Source of the DNA: Muribaculum sp. An289
Lineage (GTDB): Bacteria > Bacteroidota > Bacteroidia > Bacteroidales > UBA932
Direction: 5' to 3'
NCBI RefSeq assembly: GCF_002159555.1
Contig: NZ_NFIV01000002.1
Span: 1-64,000 of the forward strand
Length of the DNA: 64,000 nt
Translations under genes and position numbers: made by a program
Shown: positions 24,349 to 32,946 of the stretch, in pieces
Layout of the letters: each line of letters opens with the position of its first letter
Numbering within the stretch: position 1 is the first letter of the stretch
The notes under the pieces: model-generated
What the model saw: only the letters and a program-made list of their open reading frames with translations
Database searches by the model: none
What the model was told of the DNA's origin: nothing

Positions 24349-26499
24349 ATGGACAGGAACGGTTTGAAACCCGTTTTTACGGAAGATTTTCAGGACGGCG
24401 AATTAGAGCTTGTCCTGAAGGCGTACGGAATGGCGGAAAAGGCCCTCGAAGGAATGAAAAGGGGAAATGACTCCCCTTTCATAGGCCATCCGTTAGGTGT
24501 GGCCGGGATAGTGTGCAACGAAATCGGCATGGGCGCCGACTGCGCTGCCGCCGTTTTCCTCCATGAAGCCACACGTTTTCATCCTGAAATCATCGAAAGT
24601 GATGATTTTCTTTCCTTTCCGCAGGATATACGCAACATAGCGGTGAGCCTGAACAGGATATCTGCCATAAAACCGAAGGATACGAGGCTTGAGGCGGATA
24701 CGTACAGAAGGCTGATAATCAGTTATTCCCGTGACCCGAGGGTGACTTTGATAAAACTGGCGGACCGTCTGGAGGTAATGCGTAATATAAGGTTGCTTCC
24801 TAAGCAGTCCAGGGAACTCAAGGTCGTCGAGACCCAGCTGCTTTATGTCCCGATTGCACACCAGATAGGCCTTTATTCCCTGAAAGGCGAGATGGAAGAC
24901 ATATATCTCAAGTATACGGAACCTGAGGTTTACAACTCCATAACCAACAAGCTCCGCCTTACCGCCCGCGACCGCGAGGAGAGGATGAAAAGGTTCATAG
25001 GGCCTTTGGAAAGGAAACTCTCCGATGCGGGAATCCGTTACCAGCTGAAAGGGCGCACCAAAACCGCTTACTCGATATGGAGAAAGATGGTTACCCAGGA
25101 AGTGCCTTTTGAAAAAGTCTACGACGTATATGCGATACGTTTTATCATAGACTGCCCTCCGGACAGGGAGACGGAACATGCATTGTGCTGGAACGTGTTT
25201 TCTTACGTGACGAGCGAATACAAATACGATACCTCCAGGCTCCGGGACTGGCTGTCCAAACCGAAACCGAACGGTTACGAATCCCTCCATGTCACTATCG
25301 AATTCGATGACGGTGTCCCCCTCGAAGTCCAGATACGCACGCGCCGGATGGACATAGTTGCCGAATCCGGAGGGGCTTCCCACTGGTCGTACAAGGGCGT
25401 GAAGAAGGAAGAGTACATGCAGGAGTGGCTCGCTTCGGTGAAGAACGTGATGTCCCAGCAGGAGAGTTTTTCCTACGACAACATGCCGGACAATATAGGC
25501 AAGGACGTTTTCGTATATACTCCTTCCGGGGAACTCAAACGGCTGCCTTACGGGGCCACGCTTCTTGATTTCGCCTTCGCCATACATACCAACATAGGCT
25601 TGAAATGCAGCGGAGGGCTGGTAAACGGCAAACTTGTGCCTATCCGCGAAAAACTCCGTACGGGAGACATAGTGGAGGCCGTGACTAACAAGAACCAGAA
25701 GCCGAACATGGGGTGGCTCGATGCCGCCGTCACATCCAAGGCACGAACCAAAATCCGGCAGAAACTCGCTGAAGAAGAGTTCAAGAAGGCTTCGGAAGGC
25801 AAGGAACTGGTCGCAAGGAGGCTGAAAAACTGGAAGATGGAGATGTCCGATGAAGACCTCGGCGTACTGGCGAAAAGGTATTCGATGAAAAGCCTGAACG
25901 AGTTCTATTGCGCAGTCGCGGAAAATGCGATAGATGTCCTGGAAATCAAGGATTTCCTTTCGGACAAGGGCAAGGCGCGGGATTTTCAGGGCCAGAAACC
26001 GAAGGAGGAAAATGAGGAACCTCGCCAGGAAGGCAGGGAAACAAGGAACGACGTACTTGTAATCGGCGGAAATATCAATAATATAGGCTACCGTATGGCG
26101 AAATGCTGCAATCCGGTCTTCGGCGACGAGGTTTTCGGTTTCATTTCCGTCAGGGACGGGATAACCATTCACAGGCTTTCGTGCCCCAATGCGGCGCGGC
26201 TGATTGAAAAATACCCTTACAGGATACAGAGGGTGCGTTGGAGCAGCAATTCGTCATCCGCTTCGTTCCAGGTCACCCTGAGGGTGCTCTGCCGGGGCGA
26301 ACGGCGTTTGGGTGCGCCCGTGATGGAGGCGGCTTCGCAGTACAAGGCATCCGTAAGGTCCATGATAATCAATGAACGCAATTCGCGCGACGTGACCCAC
26401 GAAATCGAATTGAAACTGTCCGTGCCCAACAACCTTGAGCTGGACAAAGTGATTTCGGCCATAAGGAAAGTAAAAGATGTTACAAATGTTCTGAGGTAA
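24349..26499 (+). CDS. RelA/SpoT-type (p)ppGpp synthetase with degenerate HD domain
   Basis: A 716-aa protein with RSH order: HD-hydrolase region (about 40-190), synthetase (about 225-345), TGS (about 380-440), a helical/zinc-finger part with CCNP, and ACT (about 640-716). Synthetase motifs look intact: KGRTKTAYSIWRKM, PNGYESLHVTI and EVQIRTRRMD. The hydrolase motif is lost: H47 and D139 remain, but HDxxED reads H72-E-A-T-R-F77. I therefore predict synthesis of (p)ppGpp without degradation, i.e. a RelA-like second RSH enzyme; a SpoT-type hydrolase should exist elsewhere. It lies between uvrB (10 nt) and uvrA (1 nt), so it is co-expressed with excision repair. Confidence 0.9.
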   Translation: MDRNGLKPVFTEDFQDGELELVLKAYGMAEKALEGMKRGNDSPFIGHPLGVAGIVCNEIGMGADCAAAVFLHEATRFHPEIIESDDFLSFPQDIRNIAVSLNRISAIKPKDTRLEADTYRRLIISYSRDPRVTLIKLADRLEVMRNIRLLPKQSRELKVVETQLLYVPIAHQIGLYSLKGEMEDIYLKYTEPEVYNSITNKLRLTARDREERMKRFIGPLERKLSDAGIRYQLKGRTKTAYSIWRKMVTQEVPFEKVYDVYAIRFIIDCPPDRETEHALCWNVFSYVTSEYKYDTSRLRDWLSKPKPNGYESLHVTIEFDDGVPLEVQIRTRRMDIVAESGGASHWSYKGVKKEEYMQEWLASVKNVMSQQESFSYDNMPDNIGKDVFVYTPSGELKRLPYGATLLDFAFAIHTNIGLKCSGGLVNGKLVPIREKLRTGDIVEAVTNKNQKPNMGWLDAAVTSKARTKIRQKLAEEEFKKASEGKELVARRLKNWKMEMSDEDLGVLAKRYSMKSLNEFYCAVAENAIDVLEIKDFLSDKGKARDFQGQKPKEENEEPRQEGRETRNDVLVIGGNINNIGYRMAKCCNPVFGDEVFGFISVRDGITIHRLSCPNAARLIEKYPYRIQRVRWSSNSSSASFQVTLRVLCRGERRLGAPVMEAASQYKASVRSMIINERNSRDVTHEIELKLSVPNNLELDKVISAIRKVKDVTNVLR

Positions 26500-26500
26500 G

Positions 26501-29356
26501 ATGGATAACAGTGACTACATAATCATAAAAGGTGCGAGGGTAAACAACCTGAAGAATGTCGATGTGCGGATTCCCCGGGGAAAACTTACCGTGATAACCG
26601 GCATTTCCGGGTCCGGCAAGTCTTCTCTAGCCTTCGACACCCTCTTCGCCGAAGGCCAGAGGCGGTTTGCGGAGAGCCTTTCATCCTACGCACGCCAGTT
26701 TCTCGGCCGTATGTCAAAACCCGATGTGGATTCCATCGAAGGCATACCTCCGGCGATAGCCATAGAGCAGAAAGTAAACAGCCGCAATCCACGTTCCACG
26801 GTAGGAACGTCTACGGAGATATACGACCTTCTCCGTACCGTATACGCCAAGATAGGGCGTACCTATTCGCCAGTATCCGGAAAAGAGGTGAAGAAGGAAA
26901 ATATTTCGGACATAGCTTCCTACGTATGTTCGGTCCCCGGTACCTATTATATTCTTTCCGATTTCGGCTGGGACAGGGACAGGGACAGGAGGGTGGAAAT
27001 GCTTCTTGCCCTGAAGGAAGAAGGGTTTTCCCGTCTGTTGCGTGACGGGACCCCCGTGAGAATCGATGAAATGCTTTCGGAAGATTCCGTTTCGGAAAAC
27101 AGTGAAACATATCTTTTGGTTGATAGGATGAAGTCCGTAGAGGGCAGCGCTTCCGACGATGAGTTCAGGGACAGGGTATACGATTCGGCGAGAACGGCTT
27201 TCGAAAAGGGAAACGGTCGGGTGAAAGTCGCAAAAGACGATGGAGGGAACATCGTTTATAAGGAATTTTCAAACCGTTTCGAGGCTGACGGAATCGAGTT
27301 CATGGAGCCGTCCGAACTGCTTTTCAGCTTCAACAACCCTATCGGCGCCTGTCCGGAATGCGGAGGCTTTGGGAAAGTCGAAGGCATCGATGAGGATCTG
27401 GTGATTCCCGACAAAAGCCTTTCGATATATGAAGGCGCGGTAGTCTGCTGGCGCGGAGAAGTGATGAAATATTTTTATGACAATTGCATCATGAATGCCG
27501 GAAACTACGGTCTGCCGATACATACGCCGTATTCCGAACTCACCCGCGCACAGCTCCGGGTCTTGTGGAAGGGCGAAGGTGAGCTGATTGGAATCGACGG
27601 ATTTTTCAAATGGGTCGAAAGCAACCGTTACAAGATACAGTACAGATACATGCTGAGCCGTTTTACCGGACGTACCGTCTGCCCCGAATGCGAGGGGAGC
27701 AGGCTCAGGAAAGAGGCGCTTTACGTGCGGGTGGCCGGAAAGAACATCCATGAAATGCTTTCTATGGGCATAGGGGATTTATATGAGTTTCTGGAAAATG
27801 CCAGCTTCACCGATTATGAAAGGAAGGTGGCGGGCAAGGCCGTGGAAGAAATCCTGCACAGGCTTTCATATATAATAAAAGTCGGGCTTTCTTACCTCAC
27901 CCTCGACCGTCTGAGCAATACCCTGTCGGGAGGAGAGAGCCAGCGTATAAACCTTGTCAGCGCGCTCGGAAGTTCGCTTGTGGGCTCCCTTTATGTCCTT
28001 GATGAACCGAGCATAGGCCTCCATCCCCGCGATACAGGAAGGCTCATCTCGGTATTGAAGGACTTGCGCGACCTTGGAAATACCGTCGTCGTCGTGGAGC
28101 ATGACCGTGAAATCATCGAGGCGGCCGATTGTCTGATAGACATGGGCCCTTATGCGGGCGTATTCGGAGGGGAGGTGATGTATTCCGGCCCAATTCCAAG
28201 GAAATTCCCGGAAGACAGCGGGTCTTTGACCCTCGAATTCCTGTCCGGCCGCAGAAAGGTGGCATCGGACAGGGTGAAGCGCAATTGGGTGGAGTCGTTG
28301 AGGCTTACCGGCGTTTCGCACCACAATCTTAAAAACGTATCGGTGGATTTCCCTCTCGGCGTAATGACAGCGGTGACCGGTGTCAGCGGCAGCGGCAAGT
28401 CTTCCCTTGTGGGCGATGTGCTTTATCCCGCCCTGCTCAGGCATTTCAACCGCGTGACCGAAAAACCGGGAACTTTCAAGGAACTGAAGGGAGATTTGGC
28501 GGCCATAACGTCCGTCGAGTATATCGACCAGAACCCTATCGGGAAGAGTTCGCGCTCCAATGCGGTGACCTACCTTAAGATTTATGACGATATAAGAAAA
28601 CTTTACGCTTCCCAGAAGTACGCGCGCCTCAACGGTTTCACCCCTTCGTATTTTTCTTTCAACGGAGGCGACGGGCGCTGTCCGGAGTGCCTCGGGGAGG
28701 GTGTCGTCCGTATCGGAATGCAGTTCATGGCCGATGTCACCATGGTTTGCGAGAGCTGCGGAGGAAAACGTTTCAAGCCGGAGATTTTAGAGGTAAAATA
28801 TAAGGACAAATCCATCAACGAGATTCTCGACATGAGCGTTTCGGAAGCCATCGGCTTTTTTGCGGACAGCAGCGACCCTCTGTCGGTACGGATCGCCAAA
28901 CGCCTTCAGCCTTTGGTAGACGTGGGGCTTTCCTATATCCGCCTCGGCCAGAGCAGCAGCACCCTTTCCGGAGGAGAAAGCCAGAGAGTGAAGCTTGCGG
29001 CCTTCCTTGCAGCCGGCGGATACTCGGAGGATGAAATGATTACGAGGGCGGGGACGAAACAGGAACGTATCCTGTTCATCTTCGACGAACCTACTACCGG
29101 CCTGCATTTTTATGATGTCGGAAAACTCCTCAATTCTTTCGATGCCCTGATGGAACGCGGACATTCGATACTTGTCGTAGAGCACAATCTTGATGTCATT
29201 TCCGCGGCTGACTGGGTCATAGACCTCGGCCCGGACGGCGGTGCGGCCGGAGGCGAGGTCGTCTTCGAGGGGAGGCCCGAGGATTTGCGCGGCAGGACGG
29301 ACCTTTTCACTGGAGCCGCCCTTGCCGGTTATTATGAGGCCGAGCCAAAAGGGTAA
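26501..29356 (+). CDS. uvrA: excinuclease ABC subunit A
   Basis: Damage sensor of nucleotide excision repair, an ABC-type ATPase dimer that loads UvrB. A 951-aa protein with two ATPase modules: Walker A GISGSGKSS (34-42) and GVSGSGKSS (about 627-635), signature LSGGESQR in both halves, Walker B VLDEPSIGLHP and IFDEPTTGLH. Zinc-binding pairs are CPEC (about 283), CPEC (about 394) and CPECLGEG with CESCGG (about 730-760). Length and order are standard. Starts 1 nt after rel (TAA-G-ATG). Convergent with the M28 peptidase gene across a structured spacer. Confidence 0.97.
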   Translation: MDNSDYIIIKGARVNNLKNVDVRIPRGKLTVITGISGSGKSSLAFDTLFAEGQRRFAESLSSYARQFLGRMSKPDVDSIEGIPPAIAIEQKVNSRNPRSTVGTSTEIYDLLRTVYAKIGRTYSPVSGKEVKKENISDIASYVCSVPGTYYILSDFGWDRDRDRRVEMLLALKEEGFSRLLRDGTPVRIDEMLSEDSVSENSETYLLVDRMKSVEGSASDDEFRDRVYDSARTAFEKGNGRVKVAKDDGGNIVYKEFSNRFEADGIEFMEPSELLFSFNNPIGACPECGGFGKVEGIDEDLVIPDKSLSIYEGAVVCWRGEVMKYFYDNCIMNAGNYGLPIHTPYSELTRAQLRVLWKGEGELIGIDGFFKWVESNRYKIQYRYMLSRFTGRTVCPECEGSRLRKEALYVRVAGKNIHEMLSMGIGDLYEFLENASFTDYERKVAGKAVEEILHRLSYIIKVGLSYLTLDRLSNTLSGGESQRINLVSALGSSLVGSLYVLDEPSIGLHPRDTGRLISVLKDLRDLGNTVVVVEHDREIIEAADCLIDMGPYAGVFGGEVMYSGPIPRKFPEDSGSLTLEFLSGRRKVASDRVKRNWVESLRLTGVSHHNLKNVSVDFPLGVMTAVTGVSGSGKSSLVGDVLYPALLRHFNRVTEKPGTFKELKGDLAAITSVEYIDQNPIGKSSRSNAVTYLKIYDDIRKLYASQKYARLNGFTPSYFSFNGGDGRCPECLGEGVVRIGMQFMADVTMVCESCGGKRFKPEILEVKYKDKSINEILDMSVSEAIGFFADSSDPLSVRIAKRLQPLVDVGLSYIRLGQSSSTLSGGESQRVKLAAFLAAGGYSEDEMITRAGTKQERILFIFDEPTTGLHFYDVGKLLNSFDALMERGHSILVVEHNLDVISAADWVIDLGPDGGAAGGEVVFEGRPEDLRGRTDLFTGAALAGYYEAEPKG

Positions 29357-29456
29357 TTTCTGCGTTACGCTTGATTCGAAAATCCTCATGTACGACAGTA
29401 CACTCCGGTTTTCTCATCTGCGCAAGCCTTGAATTTTCTCCTTTTGGTTCAGCCTC
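29336..29456. terminator. nested inverted repeats between convergent uvrA and peptidase genes
   Basis: An outer 17-bp inverted repeat with two mismatches (29336-29352, GAGGCCGAGCCAAAAGG, and 29440-29456) begins inside the uvrA 3' end. An inner hairpin at 29378-29413 has TGTAC-GACA-GTACA at its tip and GAAAA/TTTTC at its base. Probably a shared bidirectional terminator. Confidence 0.5.
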
Positions 29457-29470
29457 AATCTTCGACGGTG

Positions 29471-30517
29471 CTAACGGGTGAGCCTTTCGATGAACAGGTA
29501 GATGTATCTTGCCCGCATTGCAAGGGCTTTAGGGTCTACGATAGACATGTCGTCCGTAACCTTGTAGGTATGGTCGTTTATTCCTGATGTGAATAAAAGG
29601 GCGGCTATGCCTGCATCGGTAAAACTTGCCTGGTCCGACAGCCTCATGAACAGTTCCGTGAATTTTTCGCTTCCGTAATAGTCGTAGCCTATTTTCAGTT
29701 CCGGCATCAGGTATTTTTCCGTAACGGCGAGTATGTTCTGCCCGTATTCATCGAGATTTTCGCTTCCGAGCACCATCAGATATTCCCTGTGGCGGGAGTC
29801 GATGGGTTCGAGGATGGAACCTACCTGGTCTATGTTGGCTGCGAAGGCTATTTCGTCCGGTCTGATTCTTTTTCCGGTCGCCGGGTCAGTTATCCCGTTT
29901 TCGGAAAGCAGGCTGTCTACGAAGGCCCGTGAGCCGGCCATGCTGTATTCTTTCGCATCGAAGGCTATGAATATTACGGAGCGGCTTGCCGTATCCATTA
30001 GGAAGCGGTTCATGGCGAATTGTCTTGCCATGTATCCGAGGGCGGCGATTCCCGAGGCGTTGTCATCGGCTCCTGGATAGACCTTGTCGTAAAGTTTTCC
30101 GAGGTGGTCGTAATGGGCGCATACTATGATGTAAGGCTTTTCGTATTTTCCGTGGTTGTTCCCGGGGATTATGCCGGCCATGTTTCTTCCAGTTATTTCA
30201 CCCGAGGATGTCCGTACCTTGAAGGCCTGCGAGTAACCCTCACTGAACAGTGGCAGCAGGGATGTCCCTTCGAAAATACCTTTTATATATGCTGCCGCCT
30301 CGAATGAGCCTCCCGTCCCGGCTGAGCGGCCCTCGCAGATATCCGAAGAGAGGAATTCCACGGTATTCATGATGTCCCAGTTGTGCGGCGGCCTGGCCGG
30401 TACTTCCCGGTTTTCCGGTTCCGGTTTTTCTCCCTGCATGGCCGGCAGGGGCTGTCCCCATATTGCCATGAGGATTATGATTGAAAGTGCGGCAAAACAA
30501 ATCTTGTATTTATCCAT
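29471..30517 (-). CDS. M28 family metallopeptidase, exported
   Basis: A 348-aa exported aminopeptidase-like protein with a signal peptide (about 1-27). Zinc-ligand motifs are AHYDHLG (His), GADDNASG (bridging Asp), NIDQVG (Asp) and NDHTYKVTDD (His). The catalytic block, normally EE followed by xGLxGS, reads DAKEYSMAGS: the zinc Glu is present but the usual general-base Glu is Lys. A KE variant is, from memory, seen in a Bacteroidota branch of M28, so activity may differ or use another base. Start at 30517: GGAG lies 7 nt upstream and the signal peptide begins here. Confidence 0.85.
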   Translation of the reverse strand: MDKYKICFAALSIIILMAIWGQPLPAMQGEKPEPENREVPARPPHNWDIMNTVEFLSSDICEGRSAGTGGSFEAAAYIKGIFEGTSLLPLFSEGYSQAFKVRTSSGEITGRNMAGIIPGNNHGKYEKPYIIVCAHYDHLGKLYDKVYPGADDNASGIAALGYMARQFAMNRFLMDTASRSVIFIAFDAKEYSMAGSRAFVDSLLSENGITDPATGKRIRPDEIAFAANIDQVGSILEPIDSRHREYLMVLGSENLDEYGQNILAVTEKYLMPELKIGYDYYGSEKFTELFMRLSDQASFTDAGIAALLFTSGINDHTYKVTDDMSIVDPKALAMRARYIYLFIERLTR

Positions 30518-30593
30518 GAGGTAACTCCGCAATAAAAATGCGGACAAAGATAAATAAAAGCGGAAAGCAGAGCAAACAAACTTGGATTCCGCC

Positions 30594-30768
30594 GTTTTTC
30601 ACCCCATAGCCATCTTGCTTGTTTTGGGTGTGTTGATAATCAGTGTGTTATGGAAATGCGGGCTGGCTTTGGGTGCTTTTTGAGATACCCAAGCGCAGGT
30701 GTGATTTTTGTAAAGGGTTGGTTATTAATGTGTTGCAAAAATGATAGATGGCTATGAGGTGAAAAATT
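30594..30768. repeat. palindromic intergenic repeat, copy B
   Basis: Same family as copies A, C and D. Left end TTTTTCACCCCATAGCCATC, right end GATGGCTATGAGGTGAAAAA, nearly perfect complements. Central hairpin CTGGCTTTGGGT, 12-nt loop, ACCCAAGCGCAG. Right-hand flank TGCCGGCAAAATCCGA is shared with copy C, and the left flank has a related GGATTCCGCCG, so the element may extend about 15 bp further. It lies between divergent genes. Confidence 0.82.
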
Positions 30769-30857
30769 TGCCGGCAAAATCCGATTCATACCTACTTCCT
30801 CGGTGTTTCTGGCCTCCCGAAAAAGTGATTTCCAAAGTCTGTTAACGATAAAATCGT

Positions 30858-30866
30858 TATTTTTGC
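30858..30866 (+). promoter_or_regulatory. promoter core of the TPR gene
   Basis: TATTTTTGC, inside the inverted repeat AACGAT-AAA-ATCGTT plus T-run, 49 nt before the ATG. The -33 element is weak. Confidence 0.55.
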
Positions 30867-30915
30867 AGTCCGGCATCATTTATGGTGTACCGGACTGTCA
30901 TGTAAATATGCTGTC

Positions 30916-32946
30916 ATGCCAAGGATAAAGGGATGTTTTTTTGCGGCCTTTGCCGTTTTCATGCTCGTCTGCACCGACGTTTTCGGGCAGTACGACATAG
31001 ACCGTTTTTATATAAGGGGCAGGCAGGCTCTCATCGAAGGAAAATATTCTTCAGCCATAGAAAATTTCAATATTCTGGCACGGTTGGATCCGTCCGGATA
31101 CGAGACTTATTTTTTCAGAGGGATAGCAAAATACAATCTTGGGGATTTCCGCGGTGCTTTGGATGATTTCGACAAGGCGGTGGAAATCAATCCTGTATAT
31201 ACGGACGCCTACCATTATCGCGGGATAACCCTCAGCCGTATAGGAAAATACGACGAGGCCCTCGAAGACATGGACGAGGCCATATCGCTCAGGCCGGATT
31301 TCGTCCCGCTGTATTTCAGCCGCGGGGTGATATATTTCCTTTCGCGCCAGTTCGAAAAGGCGGTAGGGGATTTCGACCGTTTCATCATAAGGGAGCCGGA
31401 GGAATCCACGGCCTATCTGAACAGGGGGGCCACCTATCTTTTCCTCGGGGACACGCTCGATGCGCTGAACGATTACAACAAGGCGATAAAACTGAACAGG
31501 TTCGACCCGGAGGGTTATATAAGGAGGGGACGCCTGTATGCGATGTCAGGAAATCTGACGGACGCGCTGGCCGACATGGACAAGGCGATAGTATTGGATA
31601 CGTCCAACACTTTCGCATATTTCAACAGGGCGATTCTAAGGTATGACAGCAATGATATCGCCGGGGCCATGGCAGATTTGAACCGGGTATTGGAGGATGA
31701 GCCGGGAAATGCCCTTACGCTTTACAACCGGGCTTTGATAAGGGCGCAGATGACCGATTACGAAGGAGCGCTTGAAGATTTCGACAGGGTCATAAACATC
31801 AATCCGCGCAATGTGCTGGCCTATTTCAACAGAGCTTCCATTTTTATCGAGATGGGCAGGTATTGGGATGCCGTATACGATTACGACAAAGCGATAGAAC
31901 TGTATCCCGATTTTGCGAAGGCCTACATGAACCGGTCCTATCTCAAGAACCTCATGGGCTTTCCTGACGAATCCAAGAAGGATTACGAGACGGCCCAGCG
32001 GAAGATACGGGAGTATCAGCAGAAGGTAAGTACGGCGGAAGGGGCTTCGGCCTTTGCCGATACTGCAAAGCAGTTCAGTTCCCTGCTTACTCTCGATGCC
32101 GAATTTGCCCAGAAGGATTTCAATGACGAGCTTTTGCAATACAGGGATGTGGATGTCCGCCTGCGTTCCATGTATAAGGTCGTGGCGGGAAGCAAGGCCC
32201 CATGGTCCCGTCTGGACAAGGGTTATGAGAATCCGACGGTCGATTCCCTCCTTTCATTGCTTGCTTTCGATGCCGTTGTCTCCAATGAGGACCGTTCCGG
32301 CGGCAAGAACAATCCGGAATATTCGGATTTCATAGCGGCCATAAGCAGGGATCTTTCGGACAATCCGGACGAAAGGACATTGGAACTGTTCGCAAAGGGA
32401 ATACTCGAATCGGCTGAAAGCCGTTTCAGCGCGGCTATGGATGACTACGGTTCGGCAATATCCGCTTCAGGGGAGAGCCCTCTGCTGGCACTGATCTATA
32501 TGAACAGGGGAGTCCTTCAGGCCGACATGATAGATTTCATATCGTCCATGCAGCACAATGTACAGGTGCTTACGCTTGACAACAGGGGAAGCACTACGAC
32601 GGCAAGGGTGCAGGAGCAGTCCATGAACCGGTACGACTACAGTGAGGCGATAGGGGATATGATAAAGGCTTCGATGCTCTATCCGGAGTACCCTTATGTC
32701 TACTTCAATCTCGGGAATCTGTTCACGCTTTCTTCCGAGCATACAGAGGCGATAAAGAACTATACGAAGGCCATCGAGCTCTTCCCTTATTTCGGTGACG
32801 CTTATTTCAACAGGGGACTTGTGCTGATATACCTGCGTGACAAGGAAAAAGGATGCATAGACCTCTCCAAGGCAGGCGAACTCGGTGTCGATGATGCCTA
32901 CAGCGTAATCAACCAATACTGCGAAGAGGATAACGGAGGCCTATAG
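30916..32946 (+). CDS. exported tetratricopeptide repeat protein
   Basis: A 676-aa protein with a signal peptide (about 1-24) and no lipobox, so periplasmic or envelope-associated. At least ten TPR units follow: an N-terminal array (about 28-350) with repeated YFNRA, ALEDFDRVININP and AYxxRG patterns, then a linker rich in acidic residues (about 370-470), then a second short array (about 490-660). TPR arrays bind partner proteins; the partner here is unknown. Conserved cysteines near the end (GCIDLSKAGELG, NQYCEED) resemble Sel1-like repeats. Its last 6 nt overlap the convergent nadE gene. Confidence 0.85.
   Translation: MPRIKGCFFAAFAVFMLVCTDVFGQYDIDRFYIRGRQALIEGKYSSAIENFNILARLDPSGYETYFFRGIAKYNLGDFRGALDDFDKAVEINPVYTDAYHYRGITLSRIGKYDEALEDMDEAISLRPDFVPLYFSRGVIYFLSRQFEKAVGDFDRFIIREPEESTAYLNRGATYLFLGDTLDALNDYNKAIKLNRFDPEGYIRRGRLYAMSGNLTDALADMDKAIVLDTSNTFAYFNRAILRYDSNDIAGAMADLNRVLEDEPGNALTLYNRALIRAQMTDYEGALEDFDRVININPRNVLAYFNRASIFIEMGRYWDAVYDYDKAIELYPDFAKAYMNRSYLKNLMGFPDESKKDYETAQRKIREYQQKVSTAEGASAFADTAKQFSSLLTLDAEFAQKDFNDELLQYRDVDVRLRSMYKVVAGSKAPWSRLDKGYENPTVDSLLSLLAFDAVVSNEDRSGGKNNPEYSDFIAAISRDLSDNPDERTLELFAKGILESAESRFSAAMDDYGSAISASGESPLLALIYMNRGVLQADMIDFISSMQHNVQVLTLDNRGSTTTARVQEQSMNRYDYSEAIGDMIKASMLYPEYPYVYFNLGNLFTLSSEHTEAIKNYTKAIELFPYFGDAYFNRGLVLIYLRDKEKGCIDLSKAGELGVDDAYSVINQYCEEDNGGL

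Noticed and set aside
24493-26172. 559-codon frame antisense to rel
   Set aside because: Shadow frame; the plus-strand RSH protein is clearly the real gene.
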